In this document: piece after piece, positions 18,595 to 27,384 of the stretch
How positions within the stretch are numbered: the stretch's first letter is position 1
Layout: every line of letters starts with the position of its first letter
Assembly (NCBI GenBank): GCA_001310455.1
Contig: BAXG01000011.1
Span: 62,001-126,000 of the forward strand
Length of the DNA: 64,000 nucleotides
Direction of reading: 5' to 3'
DNA from: Photobacterium sp. JCM 19050
GTDB taxonomy: Bacteria > Pseudomonadota > Gammaproteobacteria > Enterobacterales > Vibrionaceae
Notes under the pieces: model-generated
Told to the model about the DNA's origin: nothing
Databases searched by the model: none
The model's input: only the letters and a program-made list of their open reading frames with translations
Translations under genes and position numbers: made by a program

Positions 18595-19212
18595 CTAGGA
18601 CCCGCTTTTCCCGGTGCCCGTTTTTAAAATCCAGTCAATGGTATTCACCAACAGGTCTGCGCCGTGTGTGGTGAGGATGGATTCCGGGTGGAACTGGTAG
18701 CCGACCACTTTGTCGCTGTTGTTCACGACAGCCATTGCCAGGCCGTCGACATCCGCGATGACATCCAGCTCGTCGGTGACTTTGGTAGCAACCAGCGAGT
18801 GGTAGCGCGCAATACAAAGTGGGTTGGGCAGTCCGGCAAACACTTCGTGGCGGTTTTCGCCTTCCCCTAGAGACATTTGGGAGGACTTGCCGTGGACGAT
18901 TTCCCCGGCGCCGGCGACAACACCGCCATAAGCCTCAACCAGTGCCTGATGACCCAGACAAATCCCAAGCATTGGCACTTTTCCTTTCAGCTTTTGGATA
19001 AGTGCCGGCATGCAGCCTGCGTCTGACGGCGCACCCGGGCCGGGTGACAGCACCACAACCGGGTTTGCCAGTTTGCTGATAGCTTCCACAATGGCGTCGG
19101 CATTGATGCTGTTGCGGTAGATGGTGACCGGGTAACCCAGTGAACGGAATTGATCGACCAGGTTGTAGGTAAATGAATCGAAATTGTCGATAAGGACGAT
19201 TTGAGCGTTCAT
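18595..19212 (-). CDS. trpG: Anthranilate synthase glutaminase subunit
   Basis: A 205-residue class I glutamine amidotransferase that feeds ammonia to TrpE. Seen: IDNFDSFTYNLVDQ at the start, SPGPGAPSDAG, the nucleophile-elbow LGICLGHQAL with the catalytic Cys, and YQFHPESILT with His and Glu of the triad. Its ATG overlaps the trpE stop by four bases (ATGA), so synthesis of the two subunits is coupled. It is not fused to trpD. The heptamer repeat array follows its stop. Confidence 0.95.
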   Translation of the reverse strand: MNAQIVLIDNFDSFTYNLVDQFRSLGYPVTIYRNSINADAIVEAISKLANPVVVLSPGPGAPSDAGCMPALIQKLKGKVPMLGICLGHQALVEAYGGVVAGAGEIVHGKSSQMSLGEGENRHEVFAGLPNPLCIARYHSLVATKVTDELDVIADVDGLAMAVVNNSDKVVGYQFHPESILTTHGADLLVNTIDWILKTGTGKSGS

Positions 19213-20810
19213 GACCGGCCTCCCTGCTGTTCGGATGGGGTTGAACCGGAATGTGCGCGGGTTATGGCTGTGATAACGGCCTGTGCTTTGCCGCGGGTTT
19301 CGTCAGCTTCCGCCTGCGGGTCAGAGTCAAAGACCACACCGGCACCGGCCTGGACCTGCGCCACACCGTCTTCAACGTAGGCAGAGCGGATAACGATACA
19401 GGTGTCCATATCGCCTTTGCCGGTCAGGTATCCCACCGCTCCGCCATAGCTGCCTCGGCGCTGTTGCTCGAATTCCCGGATTAGCTGCATGGCACGGATC
19501 TTCGGCGCGCCGGTCAGGGTGCCCATGTTCATGCAGGCCTGGTAGGCGTGCAGGGCATCAAGATCATTGCGAAGCTGGCCGACAACGCGGGAAACCAGGT
19601 GCATCACGTGGCTGTAGCGGTCAACTTTCAGCAGGTCGGCGACGTAGCGGGTACCCGGCTCGCTGATACGCGCTACGTCGTTGCGGGCTAGGTCAACCAG
19701 CATCATGTGCTCGGCGTTTTCCTTAACGTCGTTACGCAGTTCCAGCTCGATACGGGCATCCAGATCCAGATTGACAGAGCCGTCCGGGTTTTTACCGCGA
19801 CGGCGGGTGCCGGCTATCGGGTAAATCTCAACCTGGTTGGTGTCTTTGCTGTATTTCAGAGCACTTTCCGGCGATGCACCGAACAGGGTGAAATCCGCAT
19901 CGTGCAGGTAGAACATGTAAGGGCTGGGGTTGCCGATTTTCAGCTCACGGTATGCTTGCAAAGAAGAAGGGCAAGGGAGGGTAAACCGGCGGGATGGCAC
20001 GACCTGGAACACATCGCCGCTTACCACGTACCGTTTCATATCCACCACTGCCTGGCAGAAATCAACATCGCAGACCGACGGTACAGCCTGGATGTTTTCA
20101 ACCGTTTCAGCAGGGGGAAGAGGCTCGTCTGACATGGCGCGCTCGCGCAGTGCCTGCAGGCGACGGCTCAGGTCATAGTAATGGTTTCCGGCTTCATCGC
20201 CACCAAACAGGGTAGCCTGCAATTTACTACGGGCGCGTTCGTGGTCAACGACAAGCAGAGTTTCTGCCACATAGAAAAGGTAGTCCGGGCAACGCTGGTC
20301 ACTGCCAACCTGCGGCAGGGGTTCAAATTCTGCAACCAGGTCGTAGGCAAACAGGCCGCCAATAAACAGCGCTTCCCGCGGGTGACCCTCAAGGTTCAGG
20401 GATTGCTGTACAAGGCGAAGTGCCTCAAAAGGGGATGGCTGGCGAAGGCGCTCATCTTCATCCAATGCACGGTCTTCACCGGCAAAGGTCAGCACAATTT
20501 TTTCTGCTGAGGCATCGCTCTTGCAGTTCAGGCCGGAAAGCGCCGGAACCAGAGCCGCCAACAACTGCTGGCCGTTTCCGGTCAGCGCCTGGAGTTCAAC
20601 GGTCCGGCCACGGCAGATAATGCGTACTGCCGCGTCAACCAGCATCAGGCTTTTCAGGTTCTGCTTGGAGTCAATCTCCGCTGACTCTAGCAGAAGGGTA
20701 TGCGGTCGGTCGCCGCATACATCGTGGTAAAGTCGGGTCGGGTCGGCGACATAAGGCACGTCCAGGTTAAGGACTTCAAGCTCGCCGCGTCCCAGGCTTA
20801 TATTCTTCAC
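19209..20810 (-). CDS. trpE: Anthranilate synthase component I
   Basis: A 533-residue chorismate-using enzyme making anthranilate with TrpG. The N-terminal [11 protein letters not shown] is the tryptophan feedback-binding site, so the enzyme should be inhibited by tryptophan. The catalytic core has [50 protein letters not shown] and [10 protein letters not shown]. The start is GTG 20810, six bases after GGAGA. It lies inside the 3' end of the DAHP synthase gene, an overlap of 35 bases. Confidence 0.95.
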   Translation of the reverse strand: MKNISLGRGELEVLNLDVPYVADPTRLYHDVCGDRPHTLLLESAEIDSKQNLKSLMLVDAAVRIICRGRTVELQALTGNGQQLLAALVPALSGLNCKSDASAEKIVLTFAGEDRALDEDERLRQPSPFEALRLVQQSLNLEGHPREALFIGGLFAYDLVAEFEPLPQVGSDQRCPDYLFYVAETLLVVDHERARSKLQATLFGGDEAGNHYYDLSRRLQALRERAMSDEPLPPAETVENIQAVPSVCDVDFCQAVVDMKRYVVSGDVFQVVPSRRFTLPCPSSLQAYRELKIGNPSPYMFYLHDADFTLFGASPESALKYSKDTNQVEIYPIAGTRRRGKNPDGSVNLDLDARIELELRNDVKENAEHMMLVDLARNDVARISEPGTRYVADLLKVDRYSHVMHLVSRVVGQLRNDLDALHAYQACMNMGTLTGAPKIRAMQLIREFEQQRRGSYGGAVGYLTGKGDMDTCIVIRSAYVEDGVAQVQAGAGVVFDSDPQAEADETRGKAQAVITAITRAHSGSTPSEQQGGRS

Positions 20811-21818
20811 AGCGTTCTCCCTGCTGCTTCCACAAAGGCTTCAATTCCTGCATCAGCTGGGCGAACATTTCGCCTGTCAGGGCCTGGTGGCCATCTGACA
20901 GTGCCTCACATGGGTTGAGGTGACTTTCTACAATCACACCGTCTGCGCCCACCGCAGCTGCGGCGCGGGACAGAGGGATAACCAGTTCACGGACACCGGT
21001 TCCGTGGCTGGGGTCGACCAGAACCGGCAGGTGGCTGCGCTGTTTCAGGTAAGCCACCGCGTTGAGGTCGAGTGTGTTGCGTGTTGCCGTCTCGTATGTG
21101 CGGATACCACGTTCGCACAGGATGATATTTGGGTTGCCGGCATCGTAAATGTACTCTGCAGCCAGCAACAACTCCTCGATAGTGGCGGAAAGTCCGCGTT
21201 TTAACAAGACCGGTTTTTCACTTTCACCCACAGCCTTTAACAACCCATAATTCTGCATATTACGGGCGCCAATCTGAAGGCAGTCGACATATTCAGCGAG
21301 CAAATCAACCTGGCTGACTTCCATCACTTCAGAAACAGTTGGCAGCCCGAGTTGGGTGTTGGCTTTTTTAAGCAGTTTCAGCCCATCTTCACCCAGCCCC
21401 TGAAAATCATACGGCTGGTGCGGGGCTTGAAGGCACCGCCACGAAGGGCGACAGCTCCGTGCTTTTTCACCACTTCGGCCACGGACATTAACTGCGCTTC
21501 GGTTTCAACCGAGCATGGCCCGGCGATAACGGCAAATTTCTCGCCACCGATAGCGGCATTGCCGATTTTTACCGTGCTGTCATGGGGCTGTACTTCGCGG
21601 CTGACCATCTTGTATTTGGTGAGGATAGGTTTGACTTCCTCGACCACCGGGTAGGCATCAAAGTGGAGTTTTTGCAGGACGCGCTCGTCACCCAAGGCAC
21701 CGAGCACGATACGCTCGACACCCGGCATGTAGAGAGGCTTCAGGCCGGCTTCTTCAATGCGGGCAAGAATCTGTTTGGCATCCTGTTCTGTGGCGGTTGG
21801 CTTTAATACGATAATCAT
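20776..21818 (-). CDS. DAHP synthase, type I-beta with ACT-like N-terminal domain (frame break near 21414)
   Basis: This enzyme condenses phosphoenolpyruvate and erythrose 4-phosphate, the first step of aromatic synthesis. Residues 1-70 resemble the ferredoxin/ACT-like regulatory domain of the Thermotoga-type enzyme ([18 protein letters not shown]). The barrel has [55 protein letters not shown] and VDPSHGTG. One C is missing near 21414 (AGC-CCG-TAT). Corrected length is about 347 residues. It is the first structural gene after the trp attenuator, so it should follow tryptophan supply; E. coli has no such gene in its trp operon. Confidence 0.9.
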
Positions 21819-21919
21819 AGTGCGCGTCCCTGTTCTTAACTGCCCGCGCTCTTTGTGTCGCCGGGCAAAAATGCGTGTTTAAATTTTTTGTGAGTAAGGC
21901 GTTGTTTAAATTCAGGTAC

Positions 21920-21946
21920 AAAAAAACCCGCGTTCAGCGGGCTTTC
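21920..21946 (-). terminator. trp attenuator terminator
   Basis: On the minus strand AGCCCGC, loop TGAAC, GCGGGT then TTTTTTT. It lies 23 bases past the TrpL stop and before the DAHP synthase gene. The upstream part of its stem (GCGGGCT) also occurs at the end of the leader reading frame, offering the alternative pairing expected of an attenuator. Confidence 0.9.
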
Positions 21947-21968
21947 TCAGGGTGTGATGTACAGCAAC

Positions 21969-22088
21969 CTAAAGCCCGCATTCAGATGCGCGCCACCAGG
22001 TATTCGCCAGATCCGTCACCAGAGCAGTTGCTGAAGAGGTTTCAGCAGTCATATTGCAACGGTACTGTGGGCGGATTTGCTGTAACAT
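21969..22088 (-). CDS. trpL: trp operon leader peptide with tandem Trp codons
   Basis: A 39-codon ORF from ATG 22088 to TAG 21971-21969. Codons 31-32 are adjacent TGG TGG (21993-21998) shortly before the stop, followed by the attenuator hairpin. Ribosome stalling at these codons when charged tRNA-Trp is scarce would favour antitermination. AAGG lies a few bases ahead of the start (GTAAGGTGTCAC). It lies directly downstream of the TrpR-like promoter/operator. Confidence 0.9.
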   Translation of the reverse strand: MLQQIRPQYRCNMTAETSSATALVTDLANTWWRASECGL

Positions 22089-22124
22089 GTGACACCTTAC
22101 AAAAAATATATCGCGTGTATTTGC

Positions 22125-22158
22125 GTACTAGTAAACAGATACAAAAGCGATTAGTCAA
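22125..22158 (-). promoter_or_regulatory. trp promoter with overlapping TrpR operator
   Basis: On the minus strand: -35 TTGACT (22153-22158), spacer of exactly 17, -10 TTTACT (22130-22135), continuing into ACTAGTACGCAA. This matches the E. coli trp promoter/operator layout, where the -10 box overlaps the half-site ACTAGTAC bound by TrpR. It sits between trpL and the divergent rnm gene, as in E. coli. Confidence 0.85.
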
Positions 22159-22179
22159 GCCTTTGCTTTTGGAAAATGA

Positions 22180-23045
22180 ATGATTTTTGATCTCCACAGT
22201 CACACCACCGCGTCAGACGGGCATTTCAGCCCGGAAGAACTTGTGCTCCGCGCACATGAGTTCCGTGTCAGTGTGCTGGCGATAACTGACCATGACACAA
22301 CGGAAGGCCTGGCCGACGCCGCCGAAGCAATTGCCCGTCACGAGCTGCCAATGACGTTGATTAAAGGGATCGAGATTTCTACCGTCTGGGAAAATTTCGA
22401 TATCCATATCGTCGGGCTGGGTATAGACCCGGACAATGAAGAGCTCAAAGCATTGATTACCGGCCAGGTTGAGCGCCGGGAAGCCCGCGCTGTTGAAATA
22501 TCCCACCGGTTGGAAAAGGCCCGGATATTTGGTGCGTTGGAAGGGGCAAAAGCCCTGGCTGGAGATGGTGCTATCACCCGTGGTCACTTTGCCCGTTGGC
22601 TGGTAAGTGAAGGCCATGCCAAGCATATGCAGGCGGTTTTCAAGAAATACCTGACCCGCGGCAATCCGGGTTATGTGCCACCAAACTGGTGCACCATTGA
22701 CCAAGCTGTTGCCGTGATTCACAAAGCGGGTGGAAAGGCTGTACTTGCCATCCGGGACGCTATAAACTTTCGGCTAAATGGTTGAAGAGACTGCTTCAAA
22801 CGTTTGTTGATGCCGGTGGCGATGCGATGGAAGTTGCCCAACCACAGCAACCTCAAAACGAAAGGCGTATGCTGGGTGACTATGCTATCCAGTATGGGCT
22901 GAACGGATCCCAGGGATCTGATTTCCATTTCCCTTCACCATGGCTGGAACTGGGGCGAAACCTCTGGCTACCCAAAGGGGTGACGCCGGTCTGGCAGGAC
23001 TGGGGCCTGGAACCGATGACCCCGGAAACAGAAGAAATGTCCTGA
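22180..23045 (+). CDS. rnm: RNase RNM (YciV), PHP-domain 5'-3' exoribonuclease (frame break near 22750)
   Basis: The PHP metal site is visible: [12 protein letters not shown] at the N-terminus, ITDHDTTEG, and KGIEIST. Further in are [10 protein letters not shown] and, after the break, [10 protein letters not shown]. One C is missing near 22750 (GCC-CATCCG); restoring it gives [15 protein letters not shown], the histidine motif of the family, and about 288 residues. In E. coli this enzyme trims 5' ends of ribosomal and other small RNAs. It is divergent from the trp operon, the conserved arrangement. Confidence 0.9.
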
Positions 23046-23060
23046 TAAGCAGGAGAGACA

Positions 23061-23681
23061 ATGAGTCAGTTTTTTTATGTCCACCCTGACAACCCGCAAA
23101 CACGCCTGATCAGCCAGGCAGTGGCAATCATCCGAAGTGGCGGCGTTATCATTTATCCAACCGATTCCGGCTATGCGCTGGGCTGTCAGTTGGAAAACAA
23201 ACAGGCACTTGAACGCATCATCCGAATCCGTCGCCTGGACGACAAGCACAACTTCACTCTGATGTGTCGTGACCTTTCTGAGCTGTCACTTTACGCCCGA
23301 GTGGATAACGATGCTTTCCGTCTCATCCGCAATAACACGCCGGGTGCGTATACCTTTATCCTTAAGGCAACCAAAGAGGTGCCTCGTCGCCTTCTGAACC
23401 CTAAGCGTAAATCCATCGGTATCCGTGTGCCGGACAACAATATCGCCCTGGCACTGCTGGAAGCACTTGGCGAACCGTTGATGTCTACAACGCTGATTCT
23501 GCCTGGCAATGAAATGGCAGAATCAGACCCGGAAGAAATCCGCAACCAGCTTGAGCACGCGGTAGACCTGATTATTCATGGCGGCTATCTGGGTGAGAGC
23601 CCGACAACGGTCGTTGATATGAGTGATGAGGGCTGGGAAGTGGTGCGTGAAGGTGCCGGTGACACCACGCCATTTGAGTGA
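23061..23681 (+). CDS. yciO: YciO, Sua5/YrdC-family protein
   Basis: An intact 206-residue protein with the Sua5/YciO/YrdC fold: GGVIIYPTDSGYALGCQ binds nucleotide, KHNFTLMCRDLSE is specific for the YciO branch, and PGAYTFILKATKEVP and KSIGIRVPDN follow. YrdC relatives make threonylcarbamoyl-AMP for tRNA; the exact activity of YciO is less certain. It starts 15 bases after rnm with AGGAGAGA before the ATG, so the two are co-transcribed, with rluB probably next. Confidence 0.88.
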   Translation: MSQFFYVHPDNPQTRLISQAVAIIRSGGVIIYPTDSGYALGCQLENKQALERIIRIRRLDDKHNFTLMCRDLSELSLYARVDNDAFRLIRNNTPGAYTFILKATKEVPRRLLNPKRKSIGIRVPDNNIALALLEALGEPLMSTTLILPGNEMAESDPEEIRNQLEHAVDLIIHGGYLGESPTTVVDMSDEGWEVVREGAGDTTPFE

Positions 23682-23873
23682 ATTTTGTACGGCTTTCAAG
23701 ATGTGGTTTTGCGTGCAACCACAAGGTCTGGTGTGGCATAATACCCGGCTCCCTGCGAAAAGGTGCCGGGAGAATTCTGGCCACATTTCTTGCCGTCCAT
23801 ATTCATCAATGTCCATTGTATTTTGGGCGGCAGATACAGACGCCTGTGAAGGCGACAGTAAGGTAAAAACGAC

Positions 23874-24899
23874 ATGAGTGAAAAGTTACAGAAGGTGCTG
23901 GCGCGAGCGGTCTGGGATCCGACGTGAAATCGAAGCAATGATTGCTGGTGGCCGTGTGAGCGTTAACGGCTCGGTTGCGCGACTGGGAGACCGCCTTGAT
24001 GACCTGAACGCGAATGTACGCGTTGATGGTCACAGCGTCTCGATTGCTGCATCCTCAGAAGTCGTATGCCGCGTACTGGCTTACAACAAACCGGAAGGTG
24101 AACTGTGTACTCGCAGCGATCCTGAAGCCGCCGCACGGTATTTGACCGTCTGCCACGTATTCGTGGCTCCCGCTGGGTGGCTGTTGGCCGTCTTGATGCC
24201 AATACCTCCGGTCTTTTGCTGTTCACCACCGACGGTGAACTGGCTAACCGACTGATGCACCCGAGCCGTCAGGTTCAGCGTGAATACATGGTGCGTGTGT
24301 TCGGTGACGTAACAGAAGAAATGGTAAAAACACTGGTTCGTGGTGTAGAACTTGAAGACGGCGAAGCCCGTTTTGAAGATGTACAGTACGCCGGTGGTGA
24401 AGGTAAGAACCACACGTTCTACGTAGTGATTACGGAAGGCCGTAACCGCGAAGTTCGCCGCATGTGGGAAAGCCAGGGTGTGACCGTAAGCCGTCTGAAG
24501 CGTGTTCGTTACGGTGACCTGGTGCTGGGTAAAGACCTGCCTCGCGGTGGTTGGAAAGAGCTGGATCTGAAAGAAGTGAACTACCTGCGTGAGCTGGTGG
24601 AAATGCGCCCTGAAAGCCGCACGTTCATTGACGAGCAGCGCGAAACCGGTAAGCGTCACAAGAAGCAGACCCAGAAGATTCGCCGTGCTGTACGCCGCTT
24701 TGAAGAGCGTGCTGACGGTTCTGAGCGCAAGAAGCCTTCTTCTTCCCGCAATAACCCAAATGGCGGTCGTCGTGGCCGAGATATGGGTGACCTGCAGGAT
24801 AACGGTGGCCGCGGTCGCAACCGTGACAACCGTAACCGTGGTCGCGGCAATGCGGGTGGCAACCAACAACAACCGGGCCGTAGCAACCGTCGCGGTTAA
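23874..24899 (+). CDS. rluB: 23S rRNA pseudouridine(2605) synthase (three frame breaks)
   Basis: An S4 domain ([20 protein letters not shown], then GGRVSVNG) precedes an RsuA-type catalytic domain. [14 protein letters not shown] carries the catalytic Asp, and [12 protein letters not shown] follows. The tail is a long Arg/Asn/Gly-rich RNA-binding extension. The frame breaks twice near 23904-23915 (GGG to GG, CCC to CC) and once near 24131 (GAA-GGCCGCC); correction gives about 342 residues. RluB modifies U2605 in the peptidyl-transferase region. A strong terminator follows. Confidence 0.88.
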
Positions 24900-24927
24900 G
24901 TTAATTTGGCGGTTGTATACCGAAATA

Positions 24928-24959
24928 GAAAAACCGACGCTCAGGCGTCGGTTTTTTTA
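24928..24959. terminator. Bidirectional terminator between rluB and yciK
   Basis: AAAAACCGACGC, a short loop, GCGTCGGTTTTTTT. It has A and T runs on both sides and lies between convergent genes. Confidence 0.9.
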
Positions 24960-24983
24960 TGAAAATCAAAAAATAATTAACGG

Positions 24984-25723
24984 TTATTTCGGCTGGGCAT
25001 CTATGCACTGACCGGTAACGGCTTTGCTTTCCGGCGCCATCAGGTAAACGTACAGCGGCATCAGATCCTGTGGTGTTTTAAGCAGGTTGGCATCTTCCGC
25101 CGGGAAGGCCCTGGCGCGCATTGCAGTGCGGGTACCGCCCGGGTTGATGGCATTGACTCTGACAGTGGTGCCTTCCATTTCGTCGGCCAGTGTCTGCATC
25201 ATGCCTTCAGTAGCAAATTTAGAAATGGCGTAGGTGCCCAGAATGCGCGGCCTACATGTCCCACCGTCGAGGAAGTGAAAACGATGCTGCCATCTTCTGA
25301 TTTCTTCACCAGTGACAACAGGGCTTTGGTCATCAGGAACGTTGCTTTAACGTTTACCTGCATCACTTCGTCGAAATCTTTTTCTTCAATTTGGTCGAAC
25401 GGGCTCAGCACGCCAAGCTGGCCTGCGTTGTGGAGAATGCAGTCTAATTTGCCAAACTGACCTTCGATGGTTTCCGCCATATCAATGTAGTTTTGCTGGG
25501 TTGCACCGTTCATATCCAACGGAATGATGGCGGGCTGAGGGGCTCCCAGTGCTTCGATTTCGTCGTAAACTTTTTCGAGCTTCGCAACGGTACGTCCAAG
25601 CAGGATCACGGTTGCGCCATGGGAGGCATAGCTGAGGGCGGCCTGGCGTCCGATACCAGCACCTGCGCCCGTGACCAGAATGACTTTACCTTTTAAACAG
25701 TCTGGAGTGACTTTGTATTCCAC
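24984..25723 (-). CDS. yciK: YciK-family short-chain dehydrogenase/reductase (frame break near 25247)
   Basis: Rossmann loop VTGAGAGIGRQAA, the NAG motif LHNAGQLG, the Ser of FTSSTVGHVG and, after one restored base near 25247, the YAISK catalytic tyrosine/lysine motif. VNAINPGGTRTAMRA follows. Corrected length is about 246 residues. The start is GTG 25723 with AAGGA eight bases before it. In E. coli yciK neighbours sohB, as here, divergently. The substrate is unknown. Confidence 0.85.
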
Positions 25724-25829
25724 GTTACATTTCCTTAGCGTTTTGTCACAGCAAGCTATTGTATTCGGATAGCCCTCTACGCTACAACGGGGTTACAATG
25801 CGTGCTTCACAAAAAAAGAGGATAAGAAT

Positions 25830-26885
25830 TTGGAGTTTTTCGTCGATTACGGCCTGTTTCTGGCTAAAGTCGTGACTATCCTGGTGGCCATTGTTGCATT
25901 GATCATCGTTATCAAAAGCGCAAGCGCGTCAGGTCACGGCGGAAGTAAGGGGAACCTGGAAGTTACCAACCTGACTGAAAACTACAAGGAAACTGTCAGT
26001 CAGTTGGAAAATCACCTCTTTGACGAGGCGGTGCTGAAAGCCAGACAGAAAGAAAAGAAAAAACAGGACAAAGCTGAGGCCAAAGCAAAGAAAAAAGCCG
26101 CAAAAGAGGCGGATACTGAATCGCTGGAGCGTAAAGCCCGTCTGTTTGTCCTGGATTTCAAGGGCAGCATTGACGCCCGTGAAGTGACAGCTTTGCGCGA
26201 AGAAGTCAGCGCGATTCTGGCCGTTGCCCAGAAAGATGATGAAGTGCTGGTACGCCTTGAAAGCGGTGGCGGCATGGTTCACGGTTATGGTCTGGCGTCT
26301 TCACAGCTTGATCGCTTGAGCAAAGCCGGTGTGAAATTAACGGTTGCTGTTGATAAAGTGGCTGCCAGTGGCGGTTACATGATGGCTTGCGTAGCAGACA
26401 AGATTCTGGCTGCCCCGTTTGCGATTGTTGGCTCAATTGGCGTGATTGCTCAACTGCCAAACTTTAACAAGCTTCTTAAAAAGCACGATATTGAATTTGA
26501 ACAACACACAGCGGGTGAGTTTAAACGTACCTTGACCATGTTTGGTGAAAATGGGGACAAGGCGCGTGAGAAATTCCAGGAAGAGCTGGAAGAAACTCAT
26601 GTGCTGTTTAAGTCTTTTGTGAATGAGCACCGTCCGGATCTGGATATTGCCAAAGTGGCTACCGGCGAACACTGGTTTGGTCGTCAGGCAGTAGATTTGG
26701 GGCTTATTGACGAAATTACCACCAGTGATGATTACCTGACCGCTGCATGCAAGGATCGCGAAGTGCTGCACCTTCATTATGCACAAAAGAAAAAGCTGGC
26801 TGAAAAACTGGCTGGTGCTGCAGGTGAAGCAAGCGACTCTCTGCTGCTCAAATGGATTGGACGCGGTCAACGCCCAATTCTGTAG
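25830..26885 (+). CDS. sohB: SohB, inner-membrane S49-family peptidase
   Basis: A 351-residue protein with an N-terminal membrane helix (residues 8-28), a Lys/Glu/Ala-rich linker near 65-95, and an SppA-type peptidase domain: RLESGGGMVHGYGLA, VDKVAASGGYMMACVADK with the nucleophile Ser, and AIVGSIGVIAQ. The catalytic lysine is expected further on, near KRTLTMFGEN. It probably faces the periplasm. The start is TTG 25830 after GAGGATAAGAA. Eleven bases separate it from the DUF805 gene downstream. Confidence 0.9.
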   Translation: MEFFVDYGLFLAKVVTILVAIVALIIVIKSASASGHGGSKGNLEVTNLTENYKETVSQLENHLFDEAVLKARQKEKKKQDKAEAKAKKKAAKEADTESLERKARLFVLDFKGSIDAREVTALREEVSAILAVAQKDDEVLVRLESGGGMVHGYGLASSQLDRLSKAGVKLTVAVDKVAASGGYMMACVADKILAAPFAIVGSIGVIAQLPNFNKLLKKHDIEFEQHTAGEFKRTLTMFGENGDKAREKFQEELEETHVLFKSFVNEHRPDLDIAKVATGEHWFGRQAVDLGLIDEITTSDDYLTAACKDREVLHLHYAQKKKLAEKLAGAAGEASDSLLLKWIGRGQRPIL

Positions 26886-26896
26886 GAGGCAGTGAA

Positions 26897-27315
26897 ATGA
26901 CAAACCAAAAGTGGCTCTGTTGTCTTTTAAAGGCCGGATGCGCCGTCGTGACTACTGGCTTTACAGCCTGCCGGTGCTCTTTGTTACCATGCCGCTGATG
27001 ATGTATGGCGGGCAGGGTAATGCACTGGTGAACGCACTGGCGTTTGTGGTGCTGGGCTTTGTGATGTGGGCCTCGGTGGCGCTCAATGTGAAACGCCTGC
27101 AAGACCGTAACCGCAGCCCTTGGCTCATCCTGATAACCTTCGTACCGATTGTCGGACCAATCTTTGTGATTGTTGAGCTGGGTATTTTGGACGGTACGCC
27201 AGGGCCTAACCGTTTCGGACCGGATCCCAAAGGCCGTGGTGAACCGGGAGAGGGCAGTAAGCCTTCTCAGGTCAAACCTGAGAAAGACAAAGACACAGTA
27301 ACCATCGAAATGTGA
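26897..27315 (+). CDS. DUF805 membrane protein (frame break near 26909)
   Basis: The SFKGRMRRRDYWLYSLPV opening and NVKRLQDRNRSPWLIL are the DUF805 signature, with three to four membrane helices and a charged tail (KPEKDKDTV). The likely start is ATG 26897 with GGAGG eight bases before it. One A is then missing in CAAAA-GTGG, after which the frame continues as VALLSFKGR. Corrected length is about 139 residues. Family members are small inner-membrane proteins of unknown function. Confidence 0.75.
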
Positions 27316-27332
27316 TGTTACGAGTTGCTATC

Positions 27333-27362
27333 AAAAACGCCAGTTTTCACTGGCGTTTTTTG
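27333..27362. terminator. Bidirectional terminator after the DUF805 gene
   Basis: AAAAACGCCAG, TTTTCA loop, CTGGCGTTTTTT. It lies between convergent genes. Confidence 0.85.
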
Positions 27363-27384
27363 TTAGTGCAGATCGTTCTCGAAC

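Noticed and set aside
24081-24872. 263-residue minus-strand frame across rluB
   Set aside because: Low-complexity Thr/Val/Ala product is the antisense of the Arg/Asn/Gly-rich RluB tail; rluB is clearly the gene.
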